A stretch of DNA of 64,000 nt from Herminiimonas sp. (GCA_027310305.1 DAIDBD010000029.1:93740-157739), one strand, 5' to 3'; shown: positions 46,088 through 57,343, counted from the stretch's first letter. Made by a program: numbers and translations. Notes: generated by a model from the sequence alone, not told the origin.

Positions 46088-48406
46088 ATGGCGTTTAATC
46101 TACCGTTCTTTTCCAAGGACAACAAGGAAGGGCATGCCGAGCAGGGCGGGGTAATTGCGCAAGATCTCGGCATGATCGACAATCCATCGGAAGCGGCAGA
46201 CGCGGCTGCTGCGCAGTCCGAGCCAATGCAAGCGGCTGCTCCGGCGGCAAGCTTTGCCGCCGGAGTAAATCCGAACGCTACTTTCATCGGCGATGCATTG
46301 CAAAAAAGCGGTGATATCCGGCTGCCGCTGATCGGCGGACTGCCGTTGCAACGACAGGTTCGTATTCTGCTGCTGCTGCTGGGAGGCTCTCTGCTGCTGG
46401 GCGCCGTTTTCGTGTGGCTCAATTCCACTGCATCGATTATTACTGCGACCCAGACGCAAATCGCCGGTGATGCGCTGATGCACTCGCAACGTATCGGTAA
46501 GGCGGCGCCGAATGCGATTCAAGGCAATCCGAAAGCATTCGATCAATTGGAAGACAGCCGTAAGGAATTCAATACCGACTTGACGGTTTTGTCGAAGGGC
46601 GGCTACTACCAGGGCCGTGATATCGACGCGCCCAAAGCGGAACTGGCCCCGATTCTGAAAGATACGCGCAAGGTCTGGACCAGTTCCGACAAGGCGGCTG
46701 AAACCATCCTGAAGCTGAAGAAAGAATTGACCGGTTTCGGTGCGACGCTGCAGAAACTGAATGCGCTTTCGCCAACCTTGCTGGAATTGACCGAGCAAAT
46801 TTCCACGTTAAAAGCGCAAGGCGGTGCATCCCCTCGTGAAATTTCTGCAGCTGGCCAACTCGTGATGCTGACGCAACGACTCGGACGAAGCGCGAATGAA
46901 TTCCTGACGTCGGAAGGCGTGAACCCGGAAACGGCATTCTTGCTGGGCAAGGATACCAATACTTTCCGTGACATCACCGAAGGCTTTCTGAAAGGCAGTG
47001 ATGTGTTGCGTCTGATGGCAACCAAGGATCAGGATACGATCGATAAATTGACCGAACTGCAAACCGTATTTGCCGAATACCAGCAATCGGTGGCCAGCAT
47101 TCTCGGCAATCTGCAAAACTTCATCGCCGCCAAGCAATCCGAACAGCTGATTTTTACCGAAAACGAAGCACTCAAGGATCGCTTGACCAAGCTGCAAAAA
47201 ACATATCGCGGTCAGGAAGACGCTTTTAACTGGACATTCTGGGCCATGATGGCGAGCGCCTTGCTGGCGCTGATTTCCGCCGCAGGCATCGCGCTGGTCC
47301 TGCTCCAGGACAGCCGCAATCGTACCCGGGAAGCCGACTTGCGGCGCGAAGCGGCGGAAGCGCAACGGCTGCAGGCGCAACATCAGGAGGAAGAGGCGAA
47401 GGCCGCCAATGACCAGAACCAGGCTGCCATTTTGCGCCTGATGAACGAATTGCAGGAAGTGGCGGACGGCGATTTGACGGTGCAGGCGACCGTGTCCGAA
47501 GACATCACGGGCGCGATTGCCGACTCGCTGAACTACACGGTGGAAGAGCTGCGCGGTCTGGTCGGACGCGTGACGAACACGGCGGAGCAGGTGACTTCCG
47601 CTTCCAACCAGGCGCAAAACATTTCGACCGAACTGCTGGCCGCATCGCAAAAGCAATCGCGTGAAATTCAGGAAACCGGTCAGGCCGTACTGGAAATGGC
47701 GGTGCAAATTACCGATGTATCCAAATCGGCCAACGAATCGGCCGAGGTGGCGCGCCAGTCGGTGACGGCGGCGGAACAAGGTTCGAAAGCGGTGGAAAAC
47801 GCGATCAAGGGCATGAACGAGATTCGCGAACAGATCCAGGAAACCTCGAAACGAATCAAGCGGCTGGGTGAATCGTCGCAGGAGATTGGCGAGATTACCG
47901 AGCTGATTTCCGATATTACCGAACAAACCAACGTGCTGGCATTGAACGCGGCGATTCAGGCAGCGTCCGCAGGCGAAGCGGGCCGCGGATTCTCGGTGGT
48001 TGCGGAAGAGGTGCAGCGCCTGGCTGAACGTTCCGGCGAGGCAACCAAGCAGATCGGCGCGCTGGTTCGCACCATTCAAACCGATACGCACGACGCGGTG
48101 GCCGCTATGGAAAAATCCACGCAGGGCGTGGTCGAAGGCGCGAAGCTGTCCGACGCGGCCGGTGCGGCACTGTCCGATATCCGTCGCGTGTCGAACCAGT
48201 TGGCGGAACTGATTCAGGGTATCTCGTCAGCCACGGAGCAGCAGGCAACGTCGGCCAACGGCGTGGCGCAGAACATCCAGAACATTTTGACGGTAACCGA
48301 GCAGACGCAAGAAGGTACGCAGCAGACGGCGCATTCGATTCGCGAACTGTCCAAACTCGCCGAAGAGCTTAAGAACTCCGTGTCCCGCTTCCGCGTAGCT
48401 GCTTGA
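46088..48406 (+). CDS. pilJ: PilJ-like methyl-accepting chemotaxis protein
   Basis: 772 residues. About 90 cytoplasmic N-terminal residues come first, an unusually long and Ala-rich stretch. Then follow transmembrane helix 1 ([21 protein letters not shown] in parts, about 97-117), a periplasmic helical domain to about 380 with two PilJ-type modules, and helix 2 (about 386-408). The cytoplasmic part has a HAMP-like region and the conserved signalling tip [20 protein letters not shown] with [16 protein letters not shown]. It is the receptor of the Pil-Chp system. Preceded by an AGGAG-like site. Confidence 0.94.
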   Translation: MAFNLPFFSKDNKEGHAEQGGVIAQDLGMIDNPSEAADAAAAQSEPMQAAAPAASFAAGVNPNATFIGDALQKSGDIRLPLIGGLPLQRQVRILLLLLGGSLLLGAVFVWLNSTASIITATQTQIAGDALMHSQRIGKAAPNAIQGNPKAFDQLEDSRKEFNTDLTVLSKGGYYQGRDIDAPKAELAPILKDTRKVWTSSDKAAETILKLKKELTGFGATLQKLNALSPTLLELTEQISTLKAQGGASPREISAAGQLVMLTQRLGRSANEFLTSEGVNPETAFLLGKDTNTFRDITEGFLKGSDVLRLMATKDQDTIDKLTELQTVFAEYQQSVASILGNLQNFIAAKQSEQLIFTENEALKDRLTKLQKTYRGQEDAFNWTFWAMMASALLALISAAGIALVLLQDSRNRTREADLRREAAEAQRLQAQHQEEEAKAANDQNQAAILRLMNELQEVADGDLTVQATVSEDITGAIADSLNYTVEELRGLVGRVTNTAEQVTSASNQAQNISTELLAASQKQSREIQETGQAVLEMAVQITDVSKSANESAEVARQSVTAAEQGSKAVENAIKGMNEIREQIQETSKRIKRLGESSQEIGEITELISDITEQTNVLALNAAIQAASAGEAGRGFSVVAEEVQRLAERSGEATKQIGALVRTIQTDTHDAVAAMEKSTQGVVEGAKLSDAAGAALSDIRRVSNQLAELIQGISSATEQQATSANGVAQNIQNILTVTEQTQEGTQQTAHSIRELSKLAEELKNSVSRFRVAA

Positions 48407-48529
48407 TACGATCGCGCTTTCAGTTGTCGGCTCGCATGGGCTTTTGGTGGTCCATGTTTGCGCCCCATTAGTGTGCGTGGTGATGGTTCGCAATCCGGGA
48501 CTGTCGTCACTTGAACCCACGAGGCAGTC

Positions 48530-51500
48530 ATGACTACCCATTCTTCCGCCTTATCACAAGGTGCCCGGGACAATTTCGATACCGGGCCGCTGTCCTGGGT
48601 GATGGGTGAAGTCCGTGAGGCGCTCACCCGTTCGAAAACGACTATCCAGGAGGCTGTCGCGCAAGATGCGGACGCCCAATCCACGGCGCTGCGTCATGCA
48701 AAGACTTCTTTGCATCAAGCCCACGGTGCATTGCAGATCGTCGATGTCGATGGCGTTGGGATCATTACCGAAACGATCGAAGATCTGCTGGACCGGCTGG
48801 AGGCCGGAAGGCTCACGCTTACCCACGATGTCGCTCTGGCAATCACCAACGCCTACCAGGCGATAATTGAATATCTGGAAGAGTTGCTGTCAGGCGCGCA
48901 GCATCAGCCGGTACGCCTGTTTCCGTATTACAAATCCTTGCTGGAAGTGCGTGGCGCTGAACGTATCCATCCTGCGGATTTGTTTTTCCCCAATTTGTCC
49001 ATCCGGCCCCAATTGCCGCTGGCCGAACCGGCAACCAAGCCGATCGAATACGGAATATTGCGTCAGCGTTTTGAAAGAGCGTTGCTGCCCTTTTTAAAGA
49101 GCACCGATCAGGCCGCCGAGCTGGCGAATGCGTCGGTCATGGGAGATACGATTGGAGAAATAGAACGACTGCAAAGCAATCAGCAATCCCGGGGATTCTG
49201 GTGGGTAATGCGGGGTTTCGCCGAAGCGGTGTCTACCGGAAAAATCAAGAATGAACTATATGTAAAACAGTTGTTCGCGCGCATCAATCTCCAGATCCGC
49301 CGGTTGAGCGAAGGCTCTTCCAGCATTGGAGAGAGATTATTGCGCGATGCCCTGTTTTTCATTGCACAAGCCGAAGATCCGTCGCCGCGCGTGCTGCAGA
49401 TTTGCAACACCTATCAGCTCAACGGACTGGTTCCGGCGGATTACGAAAAAAAGCGTTACGGACAGATTGATGTCGAAGCGCTGGTGGCCGCCAAGGAGCG
49501 GCTGTCGCAGGCTAAAAACATGTGGAACCGAATTGCGGGCGGCGATGCCGGCGCTGCGCAATCGTTCGAACAGGAAATGGACGGACTGACCGAGGCCGGC
49601 TCCAGGCTGAATTCCCCGTCGCTTTCAAAATTGCTGCGGGAACTTAGCGGCATTGCCCGCCATGCCGCCCATTCCAATCCCGGCGCAAGCCTCGGTCTGG
49701 AAGTGGCAACCAGCTTGCTGTTCGTCGAAAATGCGTTGAGCCATACCAGCCGCCTGTCGGATAATTTTTCTGAGCGGGCCGATGCGATGACAGCCAGGTT
49801 GCTATCGATCGTGGCAGGCGAGATACCCGGAACAGCAGCGCAATGGCTCGATGATATGTCGCGCGAAGCGCAGCAGCGCCAGACCATGTTGGTGCTGGCC
49901 GCCGAGATGCAATCGAGTCTGGGCCAAGTTGAAAAGATGCTTGACGAGTATTTCAGCAATCCGGCCAAGCGTACTGCGCTTGTCCCGATCGATTCCGTAT
50001 TGCATCAGATTGAAGGCGCTTTGGCGATTCTGGATCAGGATGATGCGATGCGGGCCGTCCGCCATACGCGCGCCGAAGTGCGGCGTTTCTCGGAAGCCGA
50101 TGCCGTACCCGACCCGCAGGAATTCCAGCACGTCGCGCAAAATGTCGGTGCACTCAGTTTTTTTATTGAAACCCTGCAACTCCATTCGGAAGGGGTAAAA
50201 AAGCGATTCTCGTTCGACGAAAAACTGGGTGTGTTCCACGCCAATTTGCTTGAAAAAAATACTGCATCCGACGCTTCGCTGAATATAAAGGTGGACGTAT
50301 TGCCTGAACCGGCAATCGGGAACGATGCCGCGCAGAATGCAGCTATTCCGGCAGCCTTGCCGACGGTAGAGGCGGAACTCGCCTACCATCAGCAGCAATC
50401 CGCGGAACTTGCCATTTCCCTGACCTCCGAGCCGGACAATTCAGACTTGCAAGAGCAACTGAAAGAATCGCTCGCGCGTATCCGTTCGGATGCCGCGCTG
50501 ATTGACAATCCGGACGCGAATGACCGCGCGCAAGCTGCCATCGACATCCTGGAACGTCCTGATTTCATGGCTTCCGAACAGGCACTGGCGGAAATTATCT
50601 CGGCGACAGCGCCGCCCGTTGTTGCCGCCAGCGAGCCGATGGCACCAATGGCTGCGTCCGCCACCGATGAAGCGGTCGATGCGGAATTGCTTGAGATTTT
50701 TTTATCGGAAGCGGAAGAAGTGCTGGATTGCGTCAGGCAGACCGTGCCCGCTTTACGCAATGAAGCACACAATCAGGAACACTTGACGACTCTGCGTCGA
50801 TCGTTTCATACCCTCAAGGGAAGCGGTCGGATGGTGGGTTTGATGGCCTTCGGCGAAGCGGCGTGGGCAATCGAGCAGGTTCTCAATCTCAGATTATCCG
50901 AAGGGCAGGGAGGCTCGGCGGATCTGTACGCCTTGCTGGACAAATCCGCCGAAATACTTGGCACCTGGGTGATGGATCTGCAGACGCAAGGCAGATCCGA
51001 TCGCACGCCATTTGCATTGACCAACGCAGCCGAACGCGTGAAAAAAGGCGAGCCGTTCCTCTACGAAGAAGGTACCAGCGCCATCGCGGAAACGCCGGTT
51101 GAAATTTTTTCGATCGAACTGCCGGCTGATGAAAAAGAGCTTGAATCCACAGTTGACGAAGCCGATATTGGATTGGCTCTGCCGCAGGCAGAAGAACTCC
51201 AGATGTCCGATGCCGACCTGGCCGCATTCCATATTGAAGAATCCGCATTTGCAACAGAAGCAACAGAGCCCGCCGCGGTAATCGTTCCCTTCGGCGTGCC
51301 GGAATCAACTGTTGCAGACACGATGCCGATTGCGCAAGTCATCGAGTTTCCCGAGGTTCACATATCCGAATCAAAGAATGACGACAACGTCAAACGGATA
51401 GGTGATCTCGAGATCAGCGTACCCTTGCACAATATCTATATGGCCGAAACCGATGAATTGGCTCGGCTTTTGTCGCATGATCTGGCGGAATGGCGTCATG

Positions 51501-54469
51501 AGCCGGATCGCAATGTCAATATCCTGGCTGTACATGCCGCGCATTCTCTCGCAGGCAGCTCCGCCACGGTTGGGTTTAATTCGCTGCAGGAAGTAGCGCA
51601 TGGGCTTGAAATGGTGCTGCAATCCCTGGCACGCAAACCGGTGCGGCTGTTCCCGGCAGAATACGACACGCTGGAGCAAAGCGTTCATTGCCTGAAGCTG
51701 ATGCTGCAAAAATTCGCGTTGTGCGAAATGCCGGCACATGAATCGGAACAGGTCCGGATGCTGGAAAGCCTGCAGCAGGAAATCAATGTCCGCTCAGGGC
51801 TCACCGCATCCGAATCCCGTTCGTCGGTCCCGGCATTTGGCGAAGTCAGTGCCGAAGCGCCCGAAACTGAAGCGCCAGTTCCGGCAGTCGCAGAAGAGCA
51901 TGTTGTAGCGGTCAAAGAAGAAGCTGCACGCGAGTATGAACAGCCTTCTGCCCCGATATACGATCATGAAATAGCAGTGCCTGCGGTTGAGTCGCTTTTC
52001 GAGCACGAGCATGAAACCACCGCCGATCAAGCATTAATGCCCAAGGATGAGCTTGATGCGGATCTGCTGCCGGTATTCCTAGAAGAGGGCAACGACATAC
52101 TTCCACAGATGGGGCAATTGCTGCGTTCTTGGCAGCAGCACCCTGCCGATGCCGGCGCTTCTCAATCATTATTGCGTCTGCTGCACACGATTAAAGGCAG
52201 TGCGAGAATGGCAGGCGCAATGGCGCTTGGCCAGCACATGCATGAGATGGAGTCGAGCATCGAACAAATCACGCGTTCGGGTACGCCTTCCTCGCAGGCA
52301 ATTGAGGAATTGCTCAGCCGTCTCGATCTTGGTTTGTACATGTTCGAGCGATTGCAGAACCCGGGTGCAAGCCGGCCGGCGCCCGCGATCAGCCTCTCGG
52401 AGGCAAAAGAGACGCCGACGGCCGTCGCCGCAGACATCCGCAGCGAGCCAGTCAGTCAGCAAGACATGACGGTCTTGCCGTCATTGATGCCGCTGCCGTC
52501 GGCCCGCAGCCGCGCAATCGCTCCGGTGCCTCCTGCAGCGGCGGCAGCGTCCCAGGCACCGGCGATACCGGCAAACGCAGCCCCGGTTCCGCTGGTGCGG
52601 GTACGTGCCGATATATTGGACCGATTGGTGAACCAAGCCGGTGAGGTATCGATCTCGCGTTCCAGAATCGAAACCGAAGTTGACACGCTGCGGCAATCCT
52701 TGTCGGAGTTGACTGAAAACGTGTCGCGGCTGCGCGGGCAATTACGGGAAATCGAGATTCAGGCCGAGACGCAGATGGCGTCGCAAATGGCGCACTCGGT
52801 TGACCGCGGATTCGATCCGCTGGAGTTCGATCGCTTTACGCGTTTGCAGGAGCTTACCCGCATGATGGCGGAAAGCGTCAACGACGTTGCGTCGGTCCAG
52901 CACAATCTGGCCCGCACCGTTGACGGCGCAACCATCGATCTGACTACGCAAGCCCGGCTGACGCGCGATCTGCAACAGGATCTGATGCGGGTGCGCATGG
53001 TCCAGTTTGCCAGCATTTCGGAACGCTTGTATCGCGTCACGCGGCAGGCGTCGAAAGAAGTCGATAAGCGGATCAACCTTGATATCCGTGGCGCTTCGGT
53101 TGAAATCGACCGCAGCGTGCTGGAAAAAATGGCCGGTCCGTTCGAGCACCTGCTGCGCAATGCAATCGTGCATGGCATCGAATCGCGAGAGGCGCGCATC
53201 GCTGCCGGCAAGAGTGAAATCGGTGAATTGCTGGTCGAAATCCGGCAGGAAGGCAATGAAGTCGTCATCCAGTTCTCGGATGACGGCCAAGGTCTGAATT
53301 TGAACCGGATTCGCGAAAAGGCCCAGGCCACAGGATTGCTGCCGGACGATACCGAAATGTCCGATGCCGAGCTGAAAGACCTGATTTTCCATCCCGGTTT
53401 TTCAACGGCGCACGAAATTACCGAGCTTGCCGGCCGCGGCGTCGGCATGGACGTGGTGCGTTCCGAAGCCGCCGCGCTGGGCGGCCGTATCGCAATCATC
53501 AGCGAGCAGGGCAAGGGCGCGCATTTCATGATCCAGTTGCCGCTGACTCTCGCGGTAACGCAAGCGGTGTTGCTGTCGACCGGCGGCAAGACGTACGCCG
53601 TGCCGTCGGTATTGGTGGAACAGGTTCAGCAGTTGAAAGCCAACGCGCTCGCGGCAGCCTATAACGACGGAGCGGTGATGTGGCAGGGCAGCCGGGTGCC
53701 GATGCATTATCTGTCGGCGCTGCTCGGCGATACCGGCGCGATTCCGCTGGCGCAGCAATATTCGCCGCTTGTCATTTTGAAGAGCGGTAACGATCGCGTT
53801 GCGATTCACGTCGATCAAGTGATCGGCAACCGGGAGGTGGTGGTCAAGAATATCGGGCCGCAGCTGGCGCGCATGATCGGCATTGCCGGCGCTACCGTAT
53901 TGGGCTCCGGCAACATCGTGCTGATTCTCGACCCGGTTCCGCTGGCGCAACGTGCCTTGCATGAAAGCGCGCGTGCGCCGCGCGTCATACCGTCGGATAT
54001 GTCCGGCGACATGGGCGCTGTCGCCGAAATGGCAAGGCCGGCAGTACAAGCGGCTGCCAAGGCTGAACCGGTGCAGGGACTGCGCACGCAAAATATCGTG
54101 ATGGTGGTCGACGATTCGCTGACCGTGCGGCGCGTGACGCAGCGTTTTCTGGTGCGCGAAGGTTATCAGGTCGTACTTGCAAAAGACGGTGTGGATGCGC
54201 TGGAGCAGTTGCAGTCGATCACGCCGGATGTGATGCTGGTCGACATCGAGATGCCTCGTATGGACGGTTTCGACTTGACGCGCAACGTGCGCAGCGATGA
54301 GCGGACTCGCCACATTCCGATCATCATGATTACATCGCGTACAGCTACCAAGCATCGAAATTACGCGATGGAACTGGGTGTCAACGAGTATCTCGGCAAG
54401 CCTTATCAGGAAACCGATTTGCTTAAATTTGTTTCCGGATTCATCAACAAGGAAACGCCGGTTGCTTGA
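48530..54469 (+). CDS. chpA: ChpA-like hybrid chemotaxis histidine kinase
   Basis: 1979 residues. Three canonical Hpt domains are visible, with phospho-acceptor His in RSFHTLKGSGRM (about 760), AAHSLAGSSATV (about 1004) and LLHTIKGSARM (about 1219). Two N-terminal domains (about residues 55-130 and 480-560) look Hpt-like but lack the clear motif. A CheA dimerisation/ATPase core follows (LLRNAIVHGIESREAR about 1540, GRGVGMDVV), then a CheW domain, and a C-terminal receiver with Asp in VDIEMPRMDG (about 1904). It controls twitching and surface responses through PilG/PilH. No pilK (CheR) or chpB (CheB) gene follows. Confidence 0.94.
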   Translation: MTTHSSALSQGARDNFDTGPLSWVMGEVREALTRSKTTIQEAVAQDADAQSTALRHAKTSLHQAHGALQIVDVDGVGIITETIEDLLDRLEAGRLTLTHDVALAITNAYQAIIEYLEELLSGAQHQPVRLFPYYKSLLEVRGAERIHPADLFFPNLSIRPQLPLAEPATKPIEYGILRQRFERALLPFLKSTDQAAELANASVMGDTIGEIERLQSNQQSRGFWWVMRGFAEAVSTGKIKNELYVKQLFARINLQIRRLSEGSSSIGERLLRDALFFIAQAEDPSPRVLQICNTYQLNGLVPADYEKKRYGQIDVEALVAAKERLSQAKNMWNRIAGGDAGAAQSFEQEMDGLTEAGSRLNSPSLSKLLRELSGIARHAAHSNPGASLGLEVATSLLFVENALSHTSRLSDNFSERADAMTARLLSIVAGEIPGTAAQWLDDMSREAQQRQTMLVLAAEMQSSLGQVEKMLDEYFSNPAKRTALVPIDSVLHQIEGALAILDQDDAMRAVRHTRAEVRRFSEADAVPDPQEFQHVAQNVGALSFFIETLQLHSEGVKKRFSFDEKLGVFHANLLEKNTASDASLNIKVDVLPEPAIGNDAAQNAAIPAALPTVEAELAYHQQQSAELAISLTSEPDNSDLQEQLKESLARIRSDAALIDNPDANDRAQAAIDILERPDFMASEQALAEIISATAPPVVAASEPMAPMAASATDEAVDAELLEIFLSEAEEVLDCVRQTVPALRNEAHNQEHLTTLRRSFHTLKGSGRMVGLMAFGEAAWAIEQVLNLRLSEGQGGSADLYALLDKSAEILGTWVMDLQTQGRSDRTPFALTNAAERVKKGEPFLYEEGTSAIAETPVEIFSIELPADEKELESTVDEADIGLALPQAEELQMSDADLAAFHIEESAFATEATEPAAVIVPFGVPESTVADTMPIAQVIEFPEVHISESKNDDNVKRIGDLEISVPLHNIYMAETDELARLLSHDLAEWRHEPDRNVNILAVHAAHSLAGSSATVGFNSLQEVAHGLEMVLQSLARKPVRLFPAEYDTLEQSVHCLKLMLQKFALCEMPAHESEQVRMLESLQQEINVRSGLTASESRSSVPAFGEVSAEAPETEAPVPAVAEEHVVAVKEEAAREYEQPSAPIYDHEIAVPAVESLFEHEHETTADQALMPKDELDADLLPVFLEEGNDILPQMGQLLRSWQQHPADAGASQSLLRLLHTIKGSARMAGAMALGQHMHEMESSIEQITRSGTPSSQAIEELLSRLDLGLYMFERLQNPGASRPAPAISLSEAKETPTAVAADIRSEPVSQQDMTVLPSLMPLPSARSRAIAPVPPAAAAASQAPAIPANAAPVPLVRVRADILDRLVNQAGEVSISRSRIETEVDTLRQSLSELTENVSRLRGQLREIEIQAETQMASQMAHSVDRGFDPLEFDRFTRLQELTRMMAESVNDVASVQHNLARTVDGATIDLTTQARLTRDLQQDLMRVRMVQFASISERLYRVTRQASKEVDKRINLDIRGASVEIDRSVLEKMAGPFEHLLRNAIVHGIESREARIAAGKSEIGELLVEIRQEGNEVVIQFSDDGQGLNLNRIREKAQATGLLPDDTEMSDAELKDLIFHPGFSTAHEITELAGRGVGMDVVRSEAAALGGRIAIISEQGKGAHFMIQLPLTLAVTQAVLLSTGGKTYAVPSVLVEQVQQLKANALAAAYNDGAVMWQGSRVPMHYLSALLGDTGAIPLAQQYSPLVILKSGNDRVAIHVDQVIGNREVVVKNIGPQLARMIGIAGATVLGSGNIVLILDPVPLAQRALHESARAPRVIPSDMSGDMGAVAEMARPAVQAAAKAEPVQGLRTQNIVMVVDDSLTVRRVTQRFLVREGYQVVLAKDGVDALEQLQSITPDVMLVDIEMPRMDGFDLTRNVRSDERTRHIPIIMITSRTATKHRNYAMELGVNEYLGKPYQETDLLKFVSGFINKETPVA

Positions 54470-54544
54470 TAGTAGCGTTGTGAAAATAAAAACTCGCATC
54501 ACCATACCGCGCCGCTGATAAGAAAATCGTTCATCAAGGCAAAG

Positions 54545-54588
54545 CCGTTCGTCCTGGGGCACCCCAAAGGGTGTCCCAGGACGAACGG
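54545..54588. repeat. Palindromic repeat, type a core, 3' of chpA
   Basis: Arms of 20 bases beginning CCGTTCGTCCTGGGGCACCC pair around a four-base loop, with a single G-U. It lies between the convergent chpA and phrB genes, and on RNA could serve as a terminator-like hairpin. Same family as the repeats at 59-64 kb. Confidence 0.85.
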
Positions 54589-54622
54589 ACCTACTTCCTT
54601 CGATACGCTGGGCTACCCGGAG
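54589..54622. repeat. Degenerate type b repeat copy
   Basis: CTTCCTTCGATACGCTGGGCTACCCGGAG resembles the reverse orientation of the type b core (CCTTCGATACGCCCTGCGGGCTACTCAGG) with several changes, and abuts the type a palindrome. Confidence 0.6.
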
Positions 54623-54652
54623 CAAACGATCGTGACGGTTGGCATTCGCCCT

Positions 54653-56149
54653 TTACGTTGCTTCTTTTTTAACCACCGCGTAACGCTCCAGCGTCCGCTT
54701 CCGCGCTTCTTCATGTCGCACAATCGGTAACGGATAATGCCTGCCCAGTTCTATACCTGCCGATTGCAATTCCGATGGCGGCAATTGCCACGGCGCGTGA
54801 ATATGCTTGTTGTGCAGCTTGCCTAGTTGCGGAAGGTAGCGACGAATGAATTTGCCTTCCGCATCGAATTTTTCCGATTGCGTAACCGGATTGAATACGC
54901 GGAAATACGGTTGCGCATCGCAGCCGGAAGAAGCAGCCCATTGCCAGCCGCCGTTGTTGGCCGACAGATCGAAGTCGTTCAGTTTTTCGGAAAAATATCG
55001 CTCGCCCCAACGCCAGTCGATTCCGAGATCCTTAATCAAAAAACATGCGGTGACCATACGCAATCGGTTATGCATGTACCCGGTCTGATTTATTTGCGCC
55101 ATTGCGGCATCGATGAGCGGATAGCCGGTGCATCCGTCGCACCACGCCTTGAATGCAATTTCTGCGGAAGCGCCCGACTCCCACGCAATGTTGTCGTAAG
55201 CCGGCTTGAATGCCTGCTCCGCCACATGCGGATGCTGATACAGAATCATGAAATAAAAATCGCGCCAGATCAGTTCCGACAACCAGACTGCCGCACCGCT
55301 GCCGCCTTCTCCGGATTGCATTGTTTCCAGCGCCCGCCGTACCAGCGCACGAATGGATATCGTGCCAAAGCGCAAATGCACCGACAGATAGGACGGCCCT
55401 TTGATCGCCGGAAAATCGCGTGCGATATCGTATTGCGCGATGCGCGATGCAAAATCGTCGAGCAGAACCTTTGCTCCCGACATGCCGGTCGGGATGCCGA
55501 GCCGAGATAGATTGGATTTGTCGAAGCCCAACTCAGCGAGTGACGGCATCGCGCCATGCAGGGAGGATACAGCGAATCGCGCGAGGCGCGACGCATGCGG
55601 CTCGACCTGGTACGGCGTCAGGTAACGATTATTCCATCCTGAATCCGGCTGCAGCTTTTTCAGCCACGCATTCTTGTACGGCGTGAATATCGAAAACGGC
55701 CGGTCCGATTGGGACAGCACTTCATCTTTTTCGAAAACCACCTGATCCTTGAAAGTCCGGAATTTCCGTCCCGCTGCCTGTAGCGCTTCGGCAACCCGCC
55801 TATCGCGCTCGATGGCCGACGGTTCGTAGTCGTGATTGGCAAAAACGGCCTCAACATCAAGCTCGGCTGCCAGCCTGGGAATGTCGTCCGTTGCCTTAGC
55901 GTGCCGCACGATCAGTGCGCTGCCCAATTGACGCAGTTCCGCATCCAGCTCAATCACGCTCGCATGAATGAACTCAATCCGGCGATCGGCCTTTAGACCG
56001 CTGGCAAGCAACGGATCGAGAATGTTCCTGTCGAAAATGAAGGCGCAATAAACGGTTCGGCTTTGTTGCAGGGCGTGATGCAGTGCTGCATGGTCAAATA
56101 TTCGGAGATCGCGGCGGAACCAAACGAGGGATTTATCGAATTCAGGCAT
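54653..56149 (-). CDS. phrB: Deoxyribodipyrimidine photolyase
   Basis: About 498 residues from ATG 56149 (MPEFDKSLVWFRRDLRIFDHAALHHAL), the usual photolyase N-terminus; the in-frame ATG 18 codons upstream is less family-like. N-terminal antenna-binding alpha/beta domain, then a helical FAD domain with RDFYFMILYQHPHV, TGYPLIDAAMAQINQTGYMHNR in pieces, DWRWGERYFSEKLNDFDLSANNGGWQW in pieces, and YFRVFNPVTQSEKFD. It repairs cyclobutane pyrimidine dimers with light. Divergent from yqgE. Confidence 0.94.
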   Translation of the reverse strand: MPEFDKSLVWFRRDLRIFDHAALHHALQQSRTVYCAFIFDRNILDPLLASGLKADRRIEFIHASVIELDAELRQLGSALIVRHAKATDDIPRLAAELDVEAVFANHDYEPSAIERDRRVAEALQAAGRKFRTFKDQVVFEKDEVLSQSDRPFSIFTPYKNAWLKKLQPDSGWNNRYLTPYQVEPHASRLARFAVSSLHGAMPSLAELGFDKSNLSRLGIPTGMSGAKVLLDDFASRIAQYDIARDFPAIKGPSYLSVHLRFGTISIRALVRRALETMQSGEGGSGAAVWLSELIWRDFYFMILYQHPHVAEQAFKPAYDNIAWESGASAEIAFKAWCDGCTGYPLIDAAMAQINQTGYMHNRLRMVTACFLIKDLGIDWRWGERYFSEKLNDFDLSANNGGWQWAASSGCDAQPYFRVFNPVTQSEKFDAEGKFIRRYLPQLGKLHNKHIHAPWQLPPSELQSAGIELGRHYPLPIVRHEEARKRTLERYAVVKKEAT

Positions 56150-56278
56150 GGTTGATTTCGGGGCTGGTTGTCGCAATTGAAGGCTTGCACGGATAAGCGG
56201 CAATCCCGATCATGACATATTTTCCTTGTCGCGCCGATAGTGAAGAAGGTGCAGTTTAAAACTGGTAAAATTATCATC

Positions 56279-56944
56279 ATGGTGAAGCAAAGCAAGCGCC
56301 GGCAATTTTCTTCCGAACCTGGAATCGTCCGGGATACGTCAAATTTTCCCCAATTCCCTTTTACCGTGGCTGCTCCCGAATTTAATCTGGCAAATCATTT
56401 CCTGATTGCCATGCCCTCGATGCTCGACCCGATTTTCGGCGGCACGGTGGTATATCTGTGCGAGCACAATGCCGGCGGCGCACTGGGAGTCATCATCAAC
56501 AAGCCGACCGACATGACGATGGACGTGCTGCTGGCGCGGATCGATCTCGAGATTGAAATCAAGCCCGATCGTGCGCCGATGACCGAAAAGCCGGTCATGT
56601 TCGGCGGCCCGGTACAGGTGGAACGAGGTTTCGTGCTGCATGCGCCGCTGGGCCGGTTTTCATCGATGATGAAGGTAACGGACGATATTGCATTGACCAC
56701 CTCCAAGGACGTACTGGAAGCGGTTGCATTGGGCGAAGGGCCGCAGCGGCTTCTGGTCACTTTGGGTTGCGCGGGCTGGAACGCCGGACAACTGGAGCAG
56801 GAAATCGTGAAGAACGGCTGGCTGACGGTGCGTGCCGATCCGGTCATCATCTTCGATTTGCCGATTGCCGAGCGCTTTGCCGCCGCGATGAAACTGCTGG
56901 GGATCGACCCGATGATGCTGACCGGCGAGGCAGGACATGCGTGA
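56279..56944 (+). CDS. YqgE/AlgH-family protein
   Basis: 221 residues if started at ATG 56279; a GTG at 56240 in frame is a possible alternative, and neither has a strong ribosome-binding site. Core motifs of the family are present: NHFLIAMPSMLDPIFGGTVVYLCEHN, GALGVIINKP, FGGPVQVERGFVLH, and GCAGWNAGQLEQEI. The family has no agreed biochemical role; early reports tied AlgH to alginate regulation. It precedes ruvX by 9 bases, a very conserved pair. Confidence 0.88.
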   Translation: MVKQSKRRQFSSEPGIVRDTSNFPQFPFTVAAPEFNLANHFLIAMPSMLDPIFGGTVVYLCEHNAGGALGVIINKPTDMTMDVLLARIDLEIEIKPDRAPMTEKPVMFGGPVQVERGFVLHAPLGRFSSMMKVTDDIALTTSKDVLEAVALGEGPQRLLVTLGCAGWNAGQLEQEIVKNGWLTVRADPVIIFDLPIAERFAAAMKLLGIDPMMLTGEAGHA

Positions 56945-56953
56945 GGCGGCCCG

Positions 56954-57323
56954 GTGAAAACCGTGCTGGGTTTCGATTTTGGCTTGAAACGCATCGGCGT
57001 CGCTGTCGGCAATACCCTGATAAGGCAAGCGCAGCCGCTCACGATTATTGGCGCTGCAACCAATGACGCCAAATTTGCCGCAATCGCGGCGCTGATCGCC
57101 GAGTGGCAGCCGACTGTTTGCGTGGTCGGGTTGCCGCGCCATCCGGATGGCATTGAGCATGAAATGACGCATCGCTGCCGCCGCTTTGCGAATCAGTTGC
57201 ACGGACGCTTCGATGTTGCCACGGTCCTGGTGGATGAGCGATACTCGTCGGCGGTGATTCCCCATCAGCGCGGCGATTTGATTGATGCGCAAGCTGCTGC
57301 GATAATCCTGCAACAATATTTCA

Positions 57324-57343
<20 letters not shown>
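56954..57343 (+). CDS. ruvX: Putative pre-16S rRNA nuclease / RuvX
   Basis: 129 residues from GTG 56954. RNase H-like YqgF fold: VLGFDFGLKRIGVAVGN with the first catalytic Asp, VVGLPRHPDGIEHEMTHRC, and VDERYSSAV with later DAQAAAIILQQY Asp. In E. coli YqgF finishes 16S rRNA 5' processing; Holliday-junction cleavage has also been proposed. Overlaps pyrR by 20 bases. Confidence 0.92.

Noticed and set aside
46808..48091. Open frame of 427 codons antisense to pilJ
   Set aside because: Arg/His/Leu-rich composition typical of an antisense shadow; pilJ is well supported.
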